This document shows positions 25,578-34,694 of a stretch of DNA of 64,000 bases, in pieces. The notes under the pieces are model-generated. The model was given only the letters and a program-made list of their open reading frames with translations, did no database searches and had not been told where the DNA came from. Source of the stretch: a virus. Both the position numbers and the translations under genes were made by a program. Every line of letters begins with the position of its first letter. Position 1 is the first letter of the stretch. Location of the stretch: the IMG/VR virus record IMGVR_UViG_3300008954_003475, positions 1 through 64,000 of that record, one strand, 5' to 3'.

Positions 25578-26523
25578 CTTTCAAAATCCTTAAATACTGC
25601 TCTACAATCAACCTAGGATTAAAACTTTCAAGCATATACTGTCTAGCTCCTAAAGATAAATCTTTTCTTAATTCAGAATTTTCCATTATTTCCGATATTG
25701 CTTCACAATATGAGTCTACGTCTCTACTTATAATAATCCCTGTTCTATAATTCTCTCCATGCAGATAAACTTGTGGATGAGTAACAGAGGGGACTCCGGC
25801 AGACCACTGTTCCATAAGGGCGGTTCCTTTGGTCTCGCTCAAAGAAGTGCAAATATAAAGATAGGCCTTCTTCGCCTCTTCAATATGAGTTTTGTAGTTA
25901 TATGGTCTACCATCTCCCAAAAATAAGAACTCATATTGTTTTAAATTATTTTTTATTTTTTTAGCAAACTCAATATCTTTAACCATATGCCGCGAATTTC
26001 CTTTCCACAAAATGTACTTGCCATACCTATCTGGCGGAGACCACAAATCAACATCTGGGCCAACCATAAAGCTCTCAAGCTTGTCTATCGGCAGTGCGTG
26101 CTTATTGGATATAAGATATCTTAACCTATCATTAACAGTTAATATCTTTTGATATTCTATTTTCTTCAAAAAAGCCTTCTCTTGCTTATACTCTACTGTA
26201 TCAAGCAAGTTTGGACCTAAAATAACTGGCTTTTTATAAGTATTTGCAAGCTGAATTATTGTTAAAAACGTATTTACCAAGCCACTCCAGCAGTGGAATG
26301 CCTTGCACTCTCTTATATCATTTAATAAATCTGTTGCATGTCTTGTTGTTTTTAGTTGAACATTTGGAATGTCCGAAAAAGACTCCAAATGTGTATAAAT
26401 AGACAATTGTACTTTTGGCAAATATTTAGAAACAAATTTTGCAAAATTAAGCAAGTCCATACCAGGACCATTTACAATGCCATTAGATATACCTATATTG
26501 AATGCTAGTATAACAACTTTCAT
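25567..26523 (-). CDS. Glycosyltransferase family 4-like
   Basis: 318 residues, GT-B type. The N-terminal domain begins VVILAFNIGISNGIVNGPGMDLLNFAKF and the C-terminal domain has LFLGDGRPYNYKTHIEEAKKAYLYICTSLSETKGTALMEQWSAGVPSVTH, the GT4 pattern with an E-x7-like acidic pair. ATG at 26523 has AGGA 5 bases upstream. Shorter than typical GT4 enzymes (about 370). Donor and acceptor unknown. Confidence 0.75.
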   Translation of the reverse strand: MKVVILAFNIGISNGIVNGPGMDLLNFAKFVSKYLPKVQLSIYTHLESFSDIPNVQLKTTRHATDLLNDIRECKAFHCWSGLVNTFLTIIQLANTYKKPVILGPNLLDTVEYKQEKAFLKKIEYQKILTVNDRLRYLISNKHALPIDKLESFMVGPDVDLWSPPDRYGKYILWKGNSRHMVKDIEFAKKIKNNLKQYEFLFLGDGRPYNYKTHIEEAKKAYLYICTSLSETKGTALMEQWSAGVPSVTHPQVYLHGENYRTGIIISRDVDSYCEAISEIMENSELRKDLSLGARQYMLESFNPRLIVEQYLRILKDVG

Positions 26524-26578
26524 AAGCTTCCTTGTGACATTTTACTGCCAAAATTGCTTAAAATTTTATATTTTTTGA

Positions 26579-28063
26579 TTATACTTGTTCGTGCGGTGAT
26601 ACGGCTTCTTCTTCGATATTCTCTGCCGGTTCAGCCGCCGTCTTGGACCCCTTTATGTTTGTATCCCAATGGTAATACATCCTGCTCAAAAACTTCTTAT
26701 ATCTCTCTTGTTTTAGTCTTTCTAAAGTTTTTCCATAAATAGGTGTTTTTATAATCTTATCTACCGGCCTTACTTCTAATTGAGCCTTATAGTCGCCAGC
26801 CAAAAATGACATACTCAACATTTCATCAAAACTTATATTCGAAATATCTTCTGGACTCATGTCCTTTGTAGCTTCTTCTATTTGAAAAATAATCTGCTCA
26901 TAATGCGCCTTGCCCTCTTCTCTCGTTAGCAAGTAAAACCCTCTATCGTACGAATACATTTCGTTATAACTTGGTATTAATTTTACTTCACTTTCCGGAT
27001 CAAGCTCCATATTTATAAAAGAACTTTTAGCATACTGTGGAATATCATATATCTGCTGATAAGTTGGTGCAGGACCAGTGCCTGTTAATTCTGAAAATAA
27101 ATTATTATAATTAACCACAAGCAGTCTCTCAACATCTACATTTTCTCTTTTCGCTATAGACTTTAACGTATCTCCCTCTCTAGACAGAGATTGAGAATCT
27201 GCTCTGTTTGGAATCATAAGCTCAAGACCTTGGGGCAAAACTTTTGTTTTAATAGATCTATAAAGTGATTCAATAGCAGAGGTGTCTCCAGACAAAAGGC
27301 CGCTTAATGCATTCATAAATCTCTCCGGAGAAACACCCACGGATGGCTCTTGAATTATTGTATCCATATTTTGAGCAAGAAAACTTCGCGAATCAACCTG
27401 AAGCTTTCTGGCAATATCTTCAATAGATTCTCCGTTTGGATTAAGCACCTCATATCTTTCACCAACTCTGGCCGGCATTTTCATAACATCTTTGACGTGA
27501 ACCTCTTCATGTCTTAAGGTTTCTATAAAATAAGCTTTTACTGCCCTTGTAAATAATCCAAACTCCTTATTAAAATCTCCCATTATCTCAGGAAGCTTTG
27601 ACATATTATTGCCTATCTCTCTCATTGCCGCTTCTTGCAAACTAATATTTGGATTAAAACCAAGCACCACCACCTTTTCAGACTTATCTTTGTCCCAACC
27701 AGTTTGGCCTGGAGGAAGCCCGGGATTGTCTGAAAATAATATCATATATATTCCGGTTATATCCTTTCCGCTAACGTCCTGTCTTTGCCTAACTGTTTTT
27801 GCAGCCAAAGCATTTGCCACATCCTGCCCTACCGAAACCCTTCCAGTTATAATCCCAAGAACATCCAAGGGTGCAATTCCATGAGCCAACATTTTTGCCC
27901 CAATTTCTCCCAAAAGCTCTTCGACTATATCAACAATCTCTGCCCGATTAACCGGCAGAGGTCTGGACATGGCTAACTTTAGATTTTCAGCAACAAGTAT
28001 GGACTCAACCAGAAAGCCTTTGTTGGACAACCACTTTTGTAATTTTTCTATTTTGTTTATCAT
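26579..28063 (-). CDS. LysM-like protein with an HExxH motif
   Basis: 494 residues, unrecognised as a whole. There is an HEEVH motif at 185-189 (ETLRHEEVHVKD), which matches the zinc-metallopeptidase HExxH consensus. It is followed by two LysM-like segments, about 203-230 (YEVLNPNGESIEDIARKLQV) and about 290-318 (SLSREGDTLKSIAKRENV), which bind peptidoglycan in other proteins. This suggests a cell-wall-associated metallopeptidase or a virion-borne wall protein. It sits among the glycan genes with 38- and 55-base gaps on either side. The motif could be accidental, so the enzyme call is tentative. Confidence 0.5.
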   Translation of the reverse strand: MINKIEKLQKWLSNKGFLVESILVAENLKLAMSRPLPVNRAEIVDIVEELLGEIGAKMLAHGIAPLDVLGIITGRVSVGQDVANALAAKTVRQRQDVSGKDITGIYMILFSDNPGLPPGQTGWDKDKSEKVVVLGFNPNISLQEAAMREIGNNMSKLPEIMGDFNKEFGLFTRAVKAYFIETLRHEEVHVKDVMKMPARVGERYEVLNPNGESIEDIARKLQVDSRSFLAQNMDTIIQEPSVGVSPERFMNALSGLLSGDTSAIESLYRSIKTKVLPQGLELMIPNRADSQSLSREGDTLKSIAKRENVDVERLLVVNYNNLFSELTGTGPAPTYQQIYDIPQYAKSSFINMELDPESEVKLIPSYNEMYSYDRGFYLLTREEGKAHYEQIIFQIEEATKDMSPEDISNISFDEMLSMSFLAGDYKAQLEVRPVDKIIKTPIYGKTLERLKQERYKKFLSRMYYHWDTNIKGSKTAAEPAENIEEEAVSPHEQV

Positions 28064-28101
28064 GACTATAATTACTCATATTGGACAAAATTAATAATAG
28101 A

Positions 28102-28476
28102 TCAGCGCCCATAGTCATCCTCTATCCTTATAACATCATCCAGCTGCTTTGTGCTTACCTCAAACAACTCAACATCTTCATCTTTTGCTATAAACCTATG
28201 AGTATAAAATGGTGGAATATGAAATGTCATTCCTTCCTTTAATATAATCGTTCGCCTAGAACCATCAAACCCCTCTGCGGCATGTCCTCCTGTTTCTAGG
28301 TATAGAATTCCAGATTTAACAAAAATAGTCTCCTCTTTTTCTTCATGATATTGAAAAGACAACCTGTGGCCTGCTTTGATAAACAATATTTTGCCCACAT
28401 AGCCATTTTCGCAAGAAGACTTTGCCCAAATTATCTCATGGCCCCAAGGCTTTTCTATTTTTTTACAATATTCCAT
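28102..28476 (-). CDS. Cupin, mannose-6-phosphate isomerase type II-like
   Basis: 124 residues with the KPWGHEIIW start typical of the PMI/GMP C-terminal family, a cupin beta-barrel with GHRLSFQYHEEKEE and HIPPFYTHRF (metal-binding histidines). Such single cupins can isomerise fructose-6-P to mannose-6-P or epimerise sugar nucleotides. With GDP-mannose dehydratase downstream in the same operon, mannose supply is the likely role (inference). Confidence 0.75.
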   Translation of the reverse strand: MEYCKKIEKPWGHEIIWAKSSCENGYVGKILFIKAGHRLSFQYHEEKEETIFVKSGILYLETGGHAAEGFDGSRRTIILKEGMTFHIPPFYTHRFIAKDEDVELFEVSTKQLDDVIRIEDDYGR

Positions 28477-28483
28477 TATATGT

Positions 28484-29347
28484 TTACAGGCCTAACTCTT
28501 TAATAACTTTTTTTGTTAATTCTGGATATATTTCTGATGATAAATCAAGCATTTCTTTATTCTTGAAAATATCTTTAAATTGTTTTGCACACATAAACCA
28601 CATCCATCTATTTAGAACATTCATCTCTTGGGCTTTACCATCTTTTGTCATAACATCAAAACTGCTTCCATACCCATTGCCAGGAACCTTGTTTAGCCCT
28701 CTGTCTGAAAACTTTAATCCTAAATTATTTATTATATTTTTACGATATTTTTTATCTTTAAACCATAAATTATAATTAATCAAAACTTTATCATTGCCTA
28801 AATAATTAGTTTTTCCAAGATACTCTTTGGCATATTCACTCCATCTTTTTACAGCACCTTTGTCGAACCATGAAATATCACTATTTTCATTAGTTTTATG
28901 TGAAAAAGAAAGATTTTTTTTACCAACCTCTTTTCTCAAAGTATTAGACCTATGAAAAAACCTAAGTCTGCTTGAAAACAAATTAAATGGATCTCTTAAT
29001 ATTAAAATTGTGTTTTCTTTTCTCGGAGGAACAATATACAATGTTTTTTTATATTTTGCTTTTATATTTTTTATATTTTCTATAGAAATATCTTCCATAT
29101 TATATATATACCAAGGAAAAATCTCAATCGGCTTTTTACCCTTTGCGTTATGCCATTCTCCCCTATCTTCAAAAGCCTTTTTTCCGCTAAAACATAATAT
29201 ATCATTATGAAAATAGACAGGCTCTTCAACCTGTTGTATAATCCAATTAATTATACCATGCTGCCCAGAACGCATCATTGCGCAAATTTCAAGTTGATTA
29301 TTGATTATTTTGCATTTCTTTTTATAGTTGTTAACCTTTGTAGCCAT
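28484..29347 (-). CDS. Sulfotransferase-like protein
   Basis: 287 residues from ATG at 29347, directly after the stop of the upstream gene; a TTG at 29368 is possible but less likely. Contains a 5'-phosphosulfate-binding-like loop, MMRSGQHGIINWII, and a 3'-phosphate-binding-like motif, ILILRDPFNLFSSRLRF, in the spacing of PAPS-dependent sulfotransferases. The substrate is unknown. Neighbouring sulfotransferases and glycosyltransferases point to sulfation of a carbohydrate. Confidence 0.65.
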   Translation of the reverse strand: MATKVNNYKKKCKIINNQLEICAMMRSGQHGIINWIIQQVEEPVYFHNDILCFSGKKAFEDRGEWHNAKGKKPIEIFPWYIYNMEDISIENIKNIKAKYKKTLYIVPPRKENTILILRDPFNLFSSRLRFFHRSNTLRKEVGKKNLSFSHKTNENSDISWFDKGAVKRWSEYAKEYLGKTNYLGNDKVLINYNLWFKDKKYRKNIINNLGLKFSDRGLNKVPGNGYGSSFDVMTKDGKAQEMNVLNRWMWFMCAKQFKDIFKNKEMLDLSSEIYPELTKKVIKELGL

Positions 29348-29348
29348 A

Positions 29349-30155
29349 TTACATTCTTTTGTAACCAAAATAATCTAACTCTTTTTGATATTTAGATAAA
29401 ATATTATTTATACGTCTAATATCATTTGTTCCTAAATTTTTAATTTGATCTGGATTTAGATTCTTTATTGGCATTTCCTTTTTTCCATGCAAAGAGTGAT
29501 GACCAGAAAGCTTGCCTTCAAAGGAAAAGTCATTTAACTCTGGCAACAAAGTTGTTATCTTTGTTTTTACCATCTCTTGATTATCGCATAAATCTGAATA
29601 TTTAACCCATATAACATTATCTAAAATTTTTAAATTTCTCATTTGAAACTTCATTGATTCGCCCCAATGAGTTGCACAACGCTCGATTTTATAGCCCTGC
29701 CTTCGTCTGAGACCTTCAGATAGGGCATATGGATTCCTTACCATAACGATAAAATATGAATTTAGAAAATACTTTTGCAGCAACTCTGCTCTAATTACAT
29801 TTGGAGGTGATTTCTCCAATAAAATCATATTTTTTAAAGGCCTTCCGGCTGACCGCTCCCACGCTTTAAACCATTTTTGTTTAATTATTTTCCAATTATA
29901 ATTTTTATCGTTACTAATCAAATTAGGCTTTTCCGTCCAAAGCCCTAATACGCCGTAGTTTCTCGGATGAGGTATGGCCTTTCCGGCATGATTATGCCCC
30001 TCGGAAGAAGTGGCGTGCTTATTTGTCTTTGGCAGCGGCACTACTGATTTGCAGTTACTTAAATAATGATGCAATAACGTAGATCCGCCATTATTCATAC
30101 AAACAACAAAAAGATGCTTACAATCTTTCTTGCAATTCTCGTAAGTCATTTTCAT
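29349..30155 (-). CDS. Sulfotransferase-like protein
   Basis: 268 residues. The start has a P-loop-like CMNNGGSTLLHHYL and the middle a 3'-phosphate-binding-like YFIVMVRNPYALSEGLRRR, the two motifs of PAPS-dependent sulfotransferases. ATG at 30155 has AAGGA 5 bases upstream and overlaps the upstream dehydratase end by 38 bases. Related to, but clearly different from, the next sulfotransferase-like gene. Confidence 0.65.
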   Translation of the reverse strand: MKMTYENCKKDCKHLFVVCMNNGGSTLLHHYLSNCKSVVPLPKTNKHATSSEGHNHAGKAIPHPRNYGVLGLWTEKPNLISNDKNYNWKIIKQKWFKAWERSAGRPLKNMILLEKSPPNVIRAELLQKYFLNSYFIVMVRNPYALSEGLRRRQGYKIERCATHWGESMKFQMRNLKILDNVIWVKYSDLCDNQEMVKTKITTLLPELNDFSFEGKLSGHHSLHGKKEMPIKNLNPDQIKNLGTNDIRRINNILSKYQKELDYFGYKRM

Positions 30156-31098
30156 ACATTTCCTTTAAAAGCATTTTCCAACTATACTCAGGCTTCCACC
30201 CAAGATCTCTCATAATCTTAGAAGGATTTCCCAATAAGAATGGAACTTCAGATGGTCTCATAAATCTTTCATCAACTTCATAAACATCTTCAAAATTCAA
30301 TTCAGCAAGAGAGCAAGCGTATCTGAACATCTCCTCTATTGTCGCTCCTGTTCCGGTCGCTACAACATAATCACTTGGAAACTCTTGCTGCAGCATTAAA
30401 TACATTGCTTTACAATAGTCCTTCGAATGCCCCTCATCTCTAAACGGAGACAAATTCCCCATTTGCAAAGAATCTTGCAGACCAAGCTTAACGGAGGCTA
30501 CACCTCTAGTGATTTTTCTTGTTGCAAAATCAACGCCCCTCCTAGGACTGCTGTGATTATGTAAAATTCCATTGCAGGCAAATAGATTATATGCTGTACG
30601 ATAATTTCTAACTGCCCAATATGCAGCTAACTTAGCAATGGCATATGGAGATCTAGGATTGAATGTAGAACTTTCATCATATCCCTCCTTTGGACAACCT
30701 ACTCCGCCAAAAAGCTCAGACGTTGACGCCTGATAAAACCTTGTATATGGCGAAATCTGTCTAATTGATTCAAGCTGACCTATAACCGCTCTTGCGTCAA
30801 TATCAAATGTCGAAAGAGGCTCCTTAAAGGACTGGCCCACATGAGACATTGCCGCCAAATTATACCACTCATGCGGCCTATAGGAGTGAAGAACTCTGGA
30901 CACAAGGGTTGTATCACATATATCTCCTTCAATTAATTTAAAATTTTCTAAATCAATCAAATGACTTATGTTTCCATATTTCCTATTGGCGCTAAGCCTT
31001 CTGGTTATTCCAACTACAGAGTATTCTTTGTTTAATAATAACTCTGCTAAATATGAACCATCCTGGCCGGCAACGCCTGTTATAACAGCTGTTAACAT
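30118..31098 (-). CDS. gmd: GDP-mannose 4,6-dehydratase
   Basis: 326 residues from ATG at 31098 with AGGAG 6 bases upstream; an earlier start at 31143 adds 15 residues before the NAD loop and lacks a site. NAD-binding ITGVAGQDGSYLAELLL, TSELFG, the catalytic SPYAIAK (YxxxK) and NHSSPRRG, which are GMD-specific. Makes GDP-4-keto-6-deoxymannose from GDP-mannose, the precursor of GDP-fucose, GDP-rhamnose or GDP-perosamine. No epimerase/reductase of the fucose type is seen nearby, so the final sugar is open. In the middle of the glycan operon, behind a 54-base gap. Confidence 0.9.
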   Translation of the reverse strand: MLTAVITGVAGQDGSYLAELLLNKEYSVVGITRRLSANRKYGNISHLIDLENFKLIEGDICDTTLVSRVLHSYRPHEWYNLAAMSHVGQSFKEPLSTFDIDARAVIGQLESIRQISPYTRFYQASTSELFGGVGCPKEGYDESSTFNPRSPYAIAKLAAYWAVRNYRTAYNLFACNGILHNHSSPRRGVDFATRKITRGVASVKLGLQDSLQMGNLSPFRDEGHSKDYCKAMYLMLQQEFPSDYVVATGTGATIEEMFRYACSLAELNFEDVYEVDERFMRPSEVPFLLGNPSKIMRDLGWKPEYSWKMLLKEMYENDLRELQERL

Positions 31099-31152
31099 AA
31101 TATCTCCTAACCATATTTTACTTATATAGTATACTTTTTCCAATTTGCATAA

Positions 31153-31782
31153 TTATTTCTTAACTATATTTTCACCAAACTTATATCCAAAATAATCTAT
31201 ATCTTTTTTATACCTTCTAGCAACAATCCTCCTAAGATCATCATCATAATAAAAAGTATAATCTTTTCTTTCTTTTAAATACGAATGTTCTTCAAGCCTA
31301 TGATTCCAATCATTTTCAAGAACAGTATTTGCACCCAACATGTTTGCAACATCTTTCCATTGCTCATTCAATGTTTCATATCTAATTATATAATCCATAA
31401 CTATTTTATTATTTATACTTATAGCATTTAATTGCGGAACAGCATTTGCTTTCACAGAGTTCCTCCATACCGGGTTTTCCCTCCATCTTGTCAGCCAGGT
31501 CTTAAAGTCAACAGTCTTTCCATCCTTATGAAACCAGGGAAAAAAATAATTTGAAACGACAAGGTCCCATGGATTTCTGACAATTGAAAATTTTAAATAT
31601 TCATCCCAACGTTCTTTTCCAAACTTTTCTTTGGCCTCTTTTGCCACAATATGCTTCGGACCGATAGCCGAACTCCACTTAATCTTTTCATTCAGGCCGT
31701 AGTCAAGAAGCGCTTTCTCTACTGACGTACCCCCTGTTCGCTCAATATGAATAAAAATACACTTATATTTATCAGAAATCAT
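31153..31782 (-). CDS. Sulfotransferase family 2-like protein
   Basis: 209 residues. Best of the three sulfotransferase calls: FIHIERTGGTSVEKALL mirrors the HIPKTGGTS loop of family 2 (carbohydrate) sulfotransferases, and FSIVRNPWDLVVSNYFF mirrors their RNPYDRxxS 3'-phosphate motif. Expected to move sulfate from PAPS to a sugar. PAPS would have to come from the host. ATG overlaps the epimerase stop region (TAAATGA). Confidence 0.75.
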   Translation of the reverse strand: MISDKYKCIFIHIERTGGTSVEKALLDYGLNEKIKWSSAIGPKHIVAKEAKEKFGKERWDEYLKFSIVRNPWDLVVSNYFFPWFHKDGKTVDFKTWLTRWRENPVWRNSVKANAVPQLNAISINNKIVMDYIIRYETLNEQWKDVANMLGANTVLENDWNHRLEEHSYLKERKDYTFYYDDDLRRIVARRYKKDIDYFGYKFGENIVKK

Positions 31783-32717
31783 TTATCTTCTTTCAAATGC
31801 CATCGAACCGTATTTTCGAGACCCTCTTCAAAAGGGGTTTTTATGCTATAATCTAAAATATTTTTTATCTTCGTTATATCTGCTTGAGACTTATCAACGT
31901 CTCCCTGTCTTTTGTCTTCATATCTTGGCGGCAATGTGCCTACTATCTTGGCAAGATTATTTATTGCAATCTTCTGCCCGCACCCAACATTAAAAGATTC
32001 TCCATTTAATTTCTTATTATAATTTGCAGCCAAAATATTTGCAGAAACAACATTTTCAACAAAGCAAAAATCTCTGGTTTGCTCCCCATCACCGTATATG
32101 GTAGGGGCTGTGTTGTTTTTCAGATTATCACAAAAGGCCGAGATAACCGCCGCATAAGCAGAATCTGCACGCTGTCTTGGTCCAAAAACATTAAAATATC
32201 TTAAACAAACCGTGTCGAGATCATAAGCCTCGGAAAACATCTTGCAATATTCTTCTCCAATTTTTTTCTGCAGAGCGTAAGGCGACCTTGGGTTAAGAAG
32301 CACGCTCTCTGGGGTCGGCAAAATATCAGATCCTCCATATACAGAAGAAGATGAGGAAAAAATAACTCTTTTACATTTATACTTTTGAGCAATATTTAAT
32401 ATATTTACTGTACCATTAACATTTATATCATTTGATATAACAGGCTCTTTTATAGACGGAACAACGCCAGAGATTGCCGCCAGATGAAACACTGCGTCGG
32501 GTCTATGCTCGCGAAAAACCGTATCAATCTTTTCTGACCTTATATCATAATATTTTGGAATAAAATTATCATAAGAAATATGCAAATCCATTGTAGATTG
32601 CAAGCCTGAGCGCATATTGTCAATGCCAACAACTTTGCAGCCCTCTTTTAAAAGACCCTCTGTTAAGTGCCCTCCTATAAAGCCTGCAGACCCTGTGACA
32701 ATTGCCGTCTTTATCAT
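31779..32717 (-). CDS. NAD-dependent sugar-nucleotide epimerase/dehydratase
   Basis: 312 residues, extended SDR family. GSAGFIGGHLTEGLL is the NAD-binding loop, SSSSVYG the Ser position, and SPYALQKKIGEEY (YxxxK) the catalytic pair; FNVFGPRQ and DGEQTRDFCFVENV follow as in UDP-glucose/UDP-GlcNAc 4-epimerases. The exact substrate cannot be fixed. ATGA overlap with the dehydrogenase-like gene upstream. Confidence 0.85.
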   Translation of the reverse strand: MIKTAIVTGSAGFIGGHLTEGLLKEGCKVVGIDNMRSGLQSTMDLHISYDNFIPKYYDIRSEKIDTVFREHRPDAVFHLAAISGVVPSIKEPVISNDINVNGTVNILNIAQKYKCKRVIFSSSSSVYGGSDILPTPESVLLNPRSPYALQKKIGEEYCKMFSEAYDLDTVCLRYFNVFGPRQRADSAYAAVISAFCDNLKNNTAPTIYGDGEQTRDFCFVENVVSANILAANYNKKLNGESFNVGCGQKIAINNLAKIVGTLPPRYEDKRQGDVDKSQADITKIKNILDYSIKTPFEEGLENTVRWHLKEDK

Positions 32718-33502
32718 TCTTCGTCCCTAATCTTGTTTCTCTCAAGAATAGATGCGTTTAAAACCGCATTAAGAGAATTGCTTTTTTTCATCATATTATT
32801 TAATGCATTTGTATCTTTTGGAAAACATGCTCCGCCATAAGCCAACCTGCCATCAGGGCCTGGCACGGCTACGTGATGAGGGGCAATCCAACCATTTTTT
32901 AACATTAACGCTTTAATATTCTCAAAACTTAATCCGTTTGATTCACATAACAAATAAAACTCATTAAATATCATAACTTTTTGAGCATAAAAAGAATTTG
33001 CAAACAACTTCATAGCTTCAGATTCATCAGATGTGCAAATAGATATTAATGCATCCGGATAAAGCCTTTTGTACAATAAAACCAAAGAGTCAAAAGCCGA
33101 AGAGTCTTCCGTCTTTCCAAGAACTATGTGTTTTTGATTATGAAAGTCCCGAAAAGCTGTGCGCTCTGTCAAAAATTCTGGATTATGAGCAATGTTAAGA
33201 TTATACTTTTCAGCGAATCTTTTTGTCACCCCAGGCTCAACCGTGGACTTGATAACGCATAATCCATTATAATTTAATTCGCTTAACTTTTCAAGACTCT
33301 CACTTATAGCGCTCAAATCAAAACCAGAACTATCTACATAAGGAGTTGGAAGGCATAAAAAAACAATACCAGAGTCTAAAACGTCTTTGATATTACCTAT
33401 TTTTTGAAACTTATCGTAAACAATGGTCTCTATTCCTTTTTCTTTAAAGGATCTATGTAACGCCCTTCCAACGAACCCTTTTCCTATCTGAGATATGCGC
33501 AT
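32714..33502 (-). CDS. Shortened UDP-glucose/GDP-mannose dehydrogenase-like protein
   Basis: 262 residues. N-terminal NAD-binding ISQIGKGFVGRALHRSF, STVEPGVTKRF and NPEFLTE blocks, then the catalytic GGACFPKDTNAL with Cys226. Full-length enzymes are about 430 residues; this one ends about 35 residues past the Cys, so the C-terminal nucleotide-sugar-binding domain is absent. No frameshift is visible: the stop overlaps the epimerase ATG neatly. It may be a specialised form or act with a partner, or be inactive. Confidence 0.75.
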   Translation of the reverse strand: MRISQIGKGFVGRALHRSFKEKGIETIVYDKFQKIGNIKDVLDSGIVFLCLPTPYVDSSGFDLSAISESLEKLSELNYNGLCVIKSTVEPGVTKRFAEKYNLNIAHNPEFLTERTAFRDFHNQKHIVLGKTEDSSAFDSLVLLYKRLYPDALISICTSDESEAMKLFANSFYAQKVMIFNEFYLLCESNGLSFENIKALMLKNGWIAPHHVAVPGPDGRLAYGGACFPKDTNALNNMMKKSNSLNAVLNASILERNKIRDEE

Positions 33503-33518
33503 AACCTTCTAAGCATCC

Positions 33519-34694
33519 TTATATTAAATCAAAATTTTTCAACATTTCAACCTCAGAAACAGACATGGGAGAAACATTCTTTTCTATATTCTCTAATATT
33601 TTATTTTTAAATCTTTTTGGCAAATTCATCTCTTCCTCATAAGCTTGAGAATAATATCCGTATTCAAAAGAAACATCAACATTAGGATACATATTTGTTA
33701 CAGTAGAAATTTTACGCTTTTGCGCTATAGCCACCATCGAAGCTCCCATTTTTAACGGCTTTTTATTAATGATTTTTTTAACAATCGGAGAAACTGTAAT
33801 TCTTCCACCATGATAAGCATTTTTTCTAAAGCACTTATAACACATACCGCAAGAACCCTTTTCTCGCCTCAAACAAGATTCGGCCGGAATAGAGTTATTC
33901 TTACAAATAATTGTTGTAACTACCTCCGAACATGCGCCGACCGCCCAAAACATAGGCAATCCGGCGGCTTTAAACAGCCTCTTGTGATAATTATAATACC
34001 AAGAATTGGCAAAATCACGATACTTGTGTCCTTTCCACAAATATGTACTATCTAAAATTTGGCCAGTTGTTACATGTGAAAGCCCTAAATGGTCGGCTAA
34101 CAAAATGGCTGGCAAACATACAACATAATCAGTTAAAAACCCAGACATTAAAGGCTTCCCGTCTTTCTTTAGTTTTGATCTTAATAATTCAATATTAGTT
34201 TCTATAGAAAATCCTTTATAGCCACGCTCTTTAAACCACTCTAAGCATCTAAGCTGATTTCCATGCTTTAACTTAGTCTTAAATCCATCTCTTTTCAAAT
34301 AACATAATACAACATCATCTTTTTGCATCAATATTGCTGCCGCAGCAGAATCAACACCTCCAGAAAAAGCTAATCCCACCTTACCATCCTCAATAGGCTT
34401 TCGTTCTATCCAGTTTATTGCCTTAAACAATTCATCTCCACTTTCTGTGATAAATGGAAGAAAAATTAAACTTTCAGCCAAACGCAATAAACTATCCGAA
34501 ACCTCATCAAGCCTCCAGTCTTTTGGCATCTTAAAATAATATGTACCATAAAAAGAGGTCAAATAAAGATGACGACCCTTTTGCGACCATTGTATGTTTA
34601 AATCATTAAATTTCATTTTTTTATTATCCAATTCTGTTTTAAAATAATATGTTGCATAATCTTGGTGAATTATAGATTTGGTTTCTTCTTTCAT
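33519..34694 (-). CDS. PP-loop (adenine nucleotide alpha-hydrolase) ATPase in glycan cluster
   Basis: 391 residues. SGGVDS PP-loop at 111-116 (GLAFSGGVDSAAAAIL), then CxxC-rich segment (GSCGMCYKCFRKNAYHGG) which may bind zinc as in QueC- or asparagine-synthase-like relatives. These enzymes adenylate a substrate for amide or nitrogen/sulfur transfer. In the glycan context it might amidate or otherwise modify a sugar acid. Exact substrate unknown. ATGA overlap with the next glycosyltransferase. Confidence 0.65.
   Translation of the reverse strand: MKEETKSIIHQDYATYYFKTELDNKKMKFNDLNIQWSQKGRHLYLTSFYGTYYFKMPKDWRLDEVSDSLLRLAESLIFLPFITESGDELFKAINWIERKPIEDGKVGLAFSGGVDSAAAAILMQKDDVVLCYLKRDGFKTKLKHGNQLRCLEWFKERGYKGFSIETNIELLRSKLKKDGKPLMSGFLTDYVVCLPAILLADHLGLSHVTTGQILDSTYLWKGHKYRDFANSWYYNYHKRLFKAAGLPMFWAVGACSEVVTTIICKNNSIPAESCLRREKGSCGMCYKCFRKNAYHGGRITVSPIVKKIINKKPLKMGASMVAIAQKRKISTVTNMYPNVDVSFEYGYYSQAYEEEMNLPKRFKNKILENIEKNVSPMSVSEVEMLKNFDLI

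Noticed and set aside
31099-31143. Upstream start of GDP-mannose dehydratase
   Set aside because: The 15 extra residues precede the NAD loop and lack a ribosome site; AGGAG precedes the ATG at 31098.
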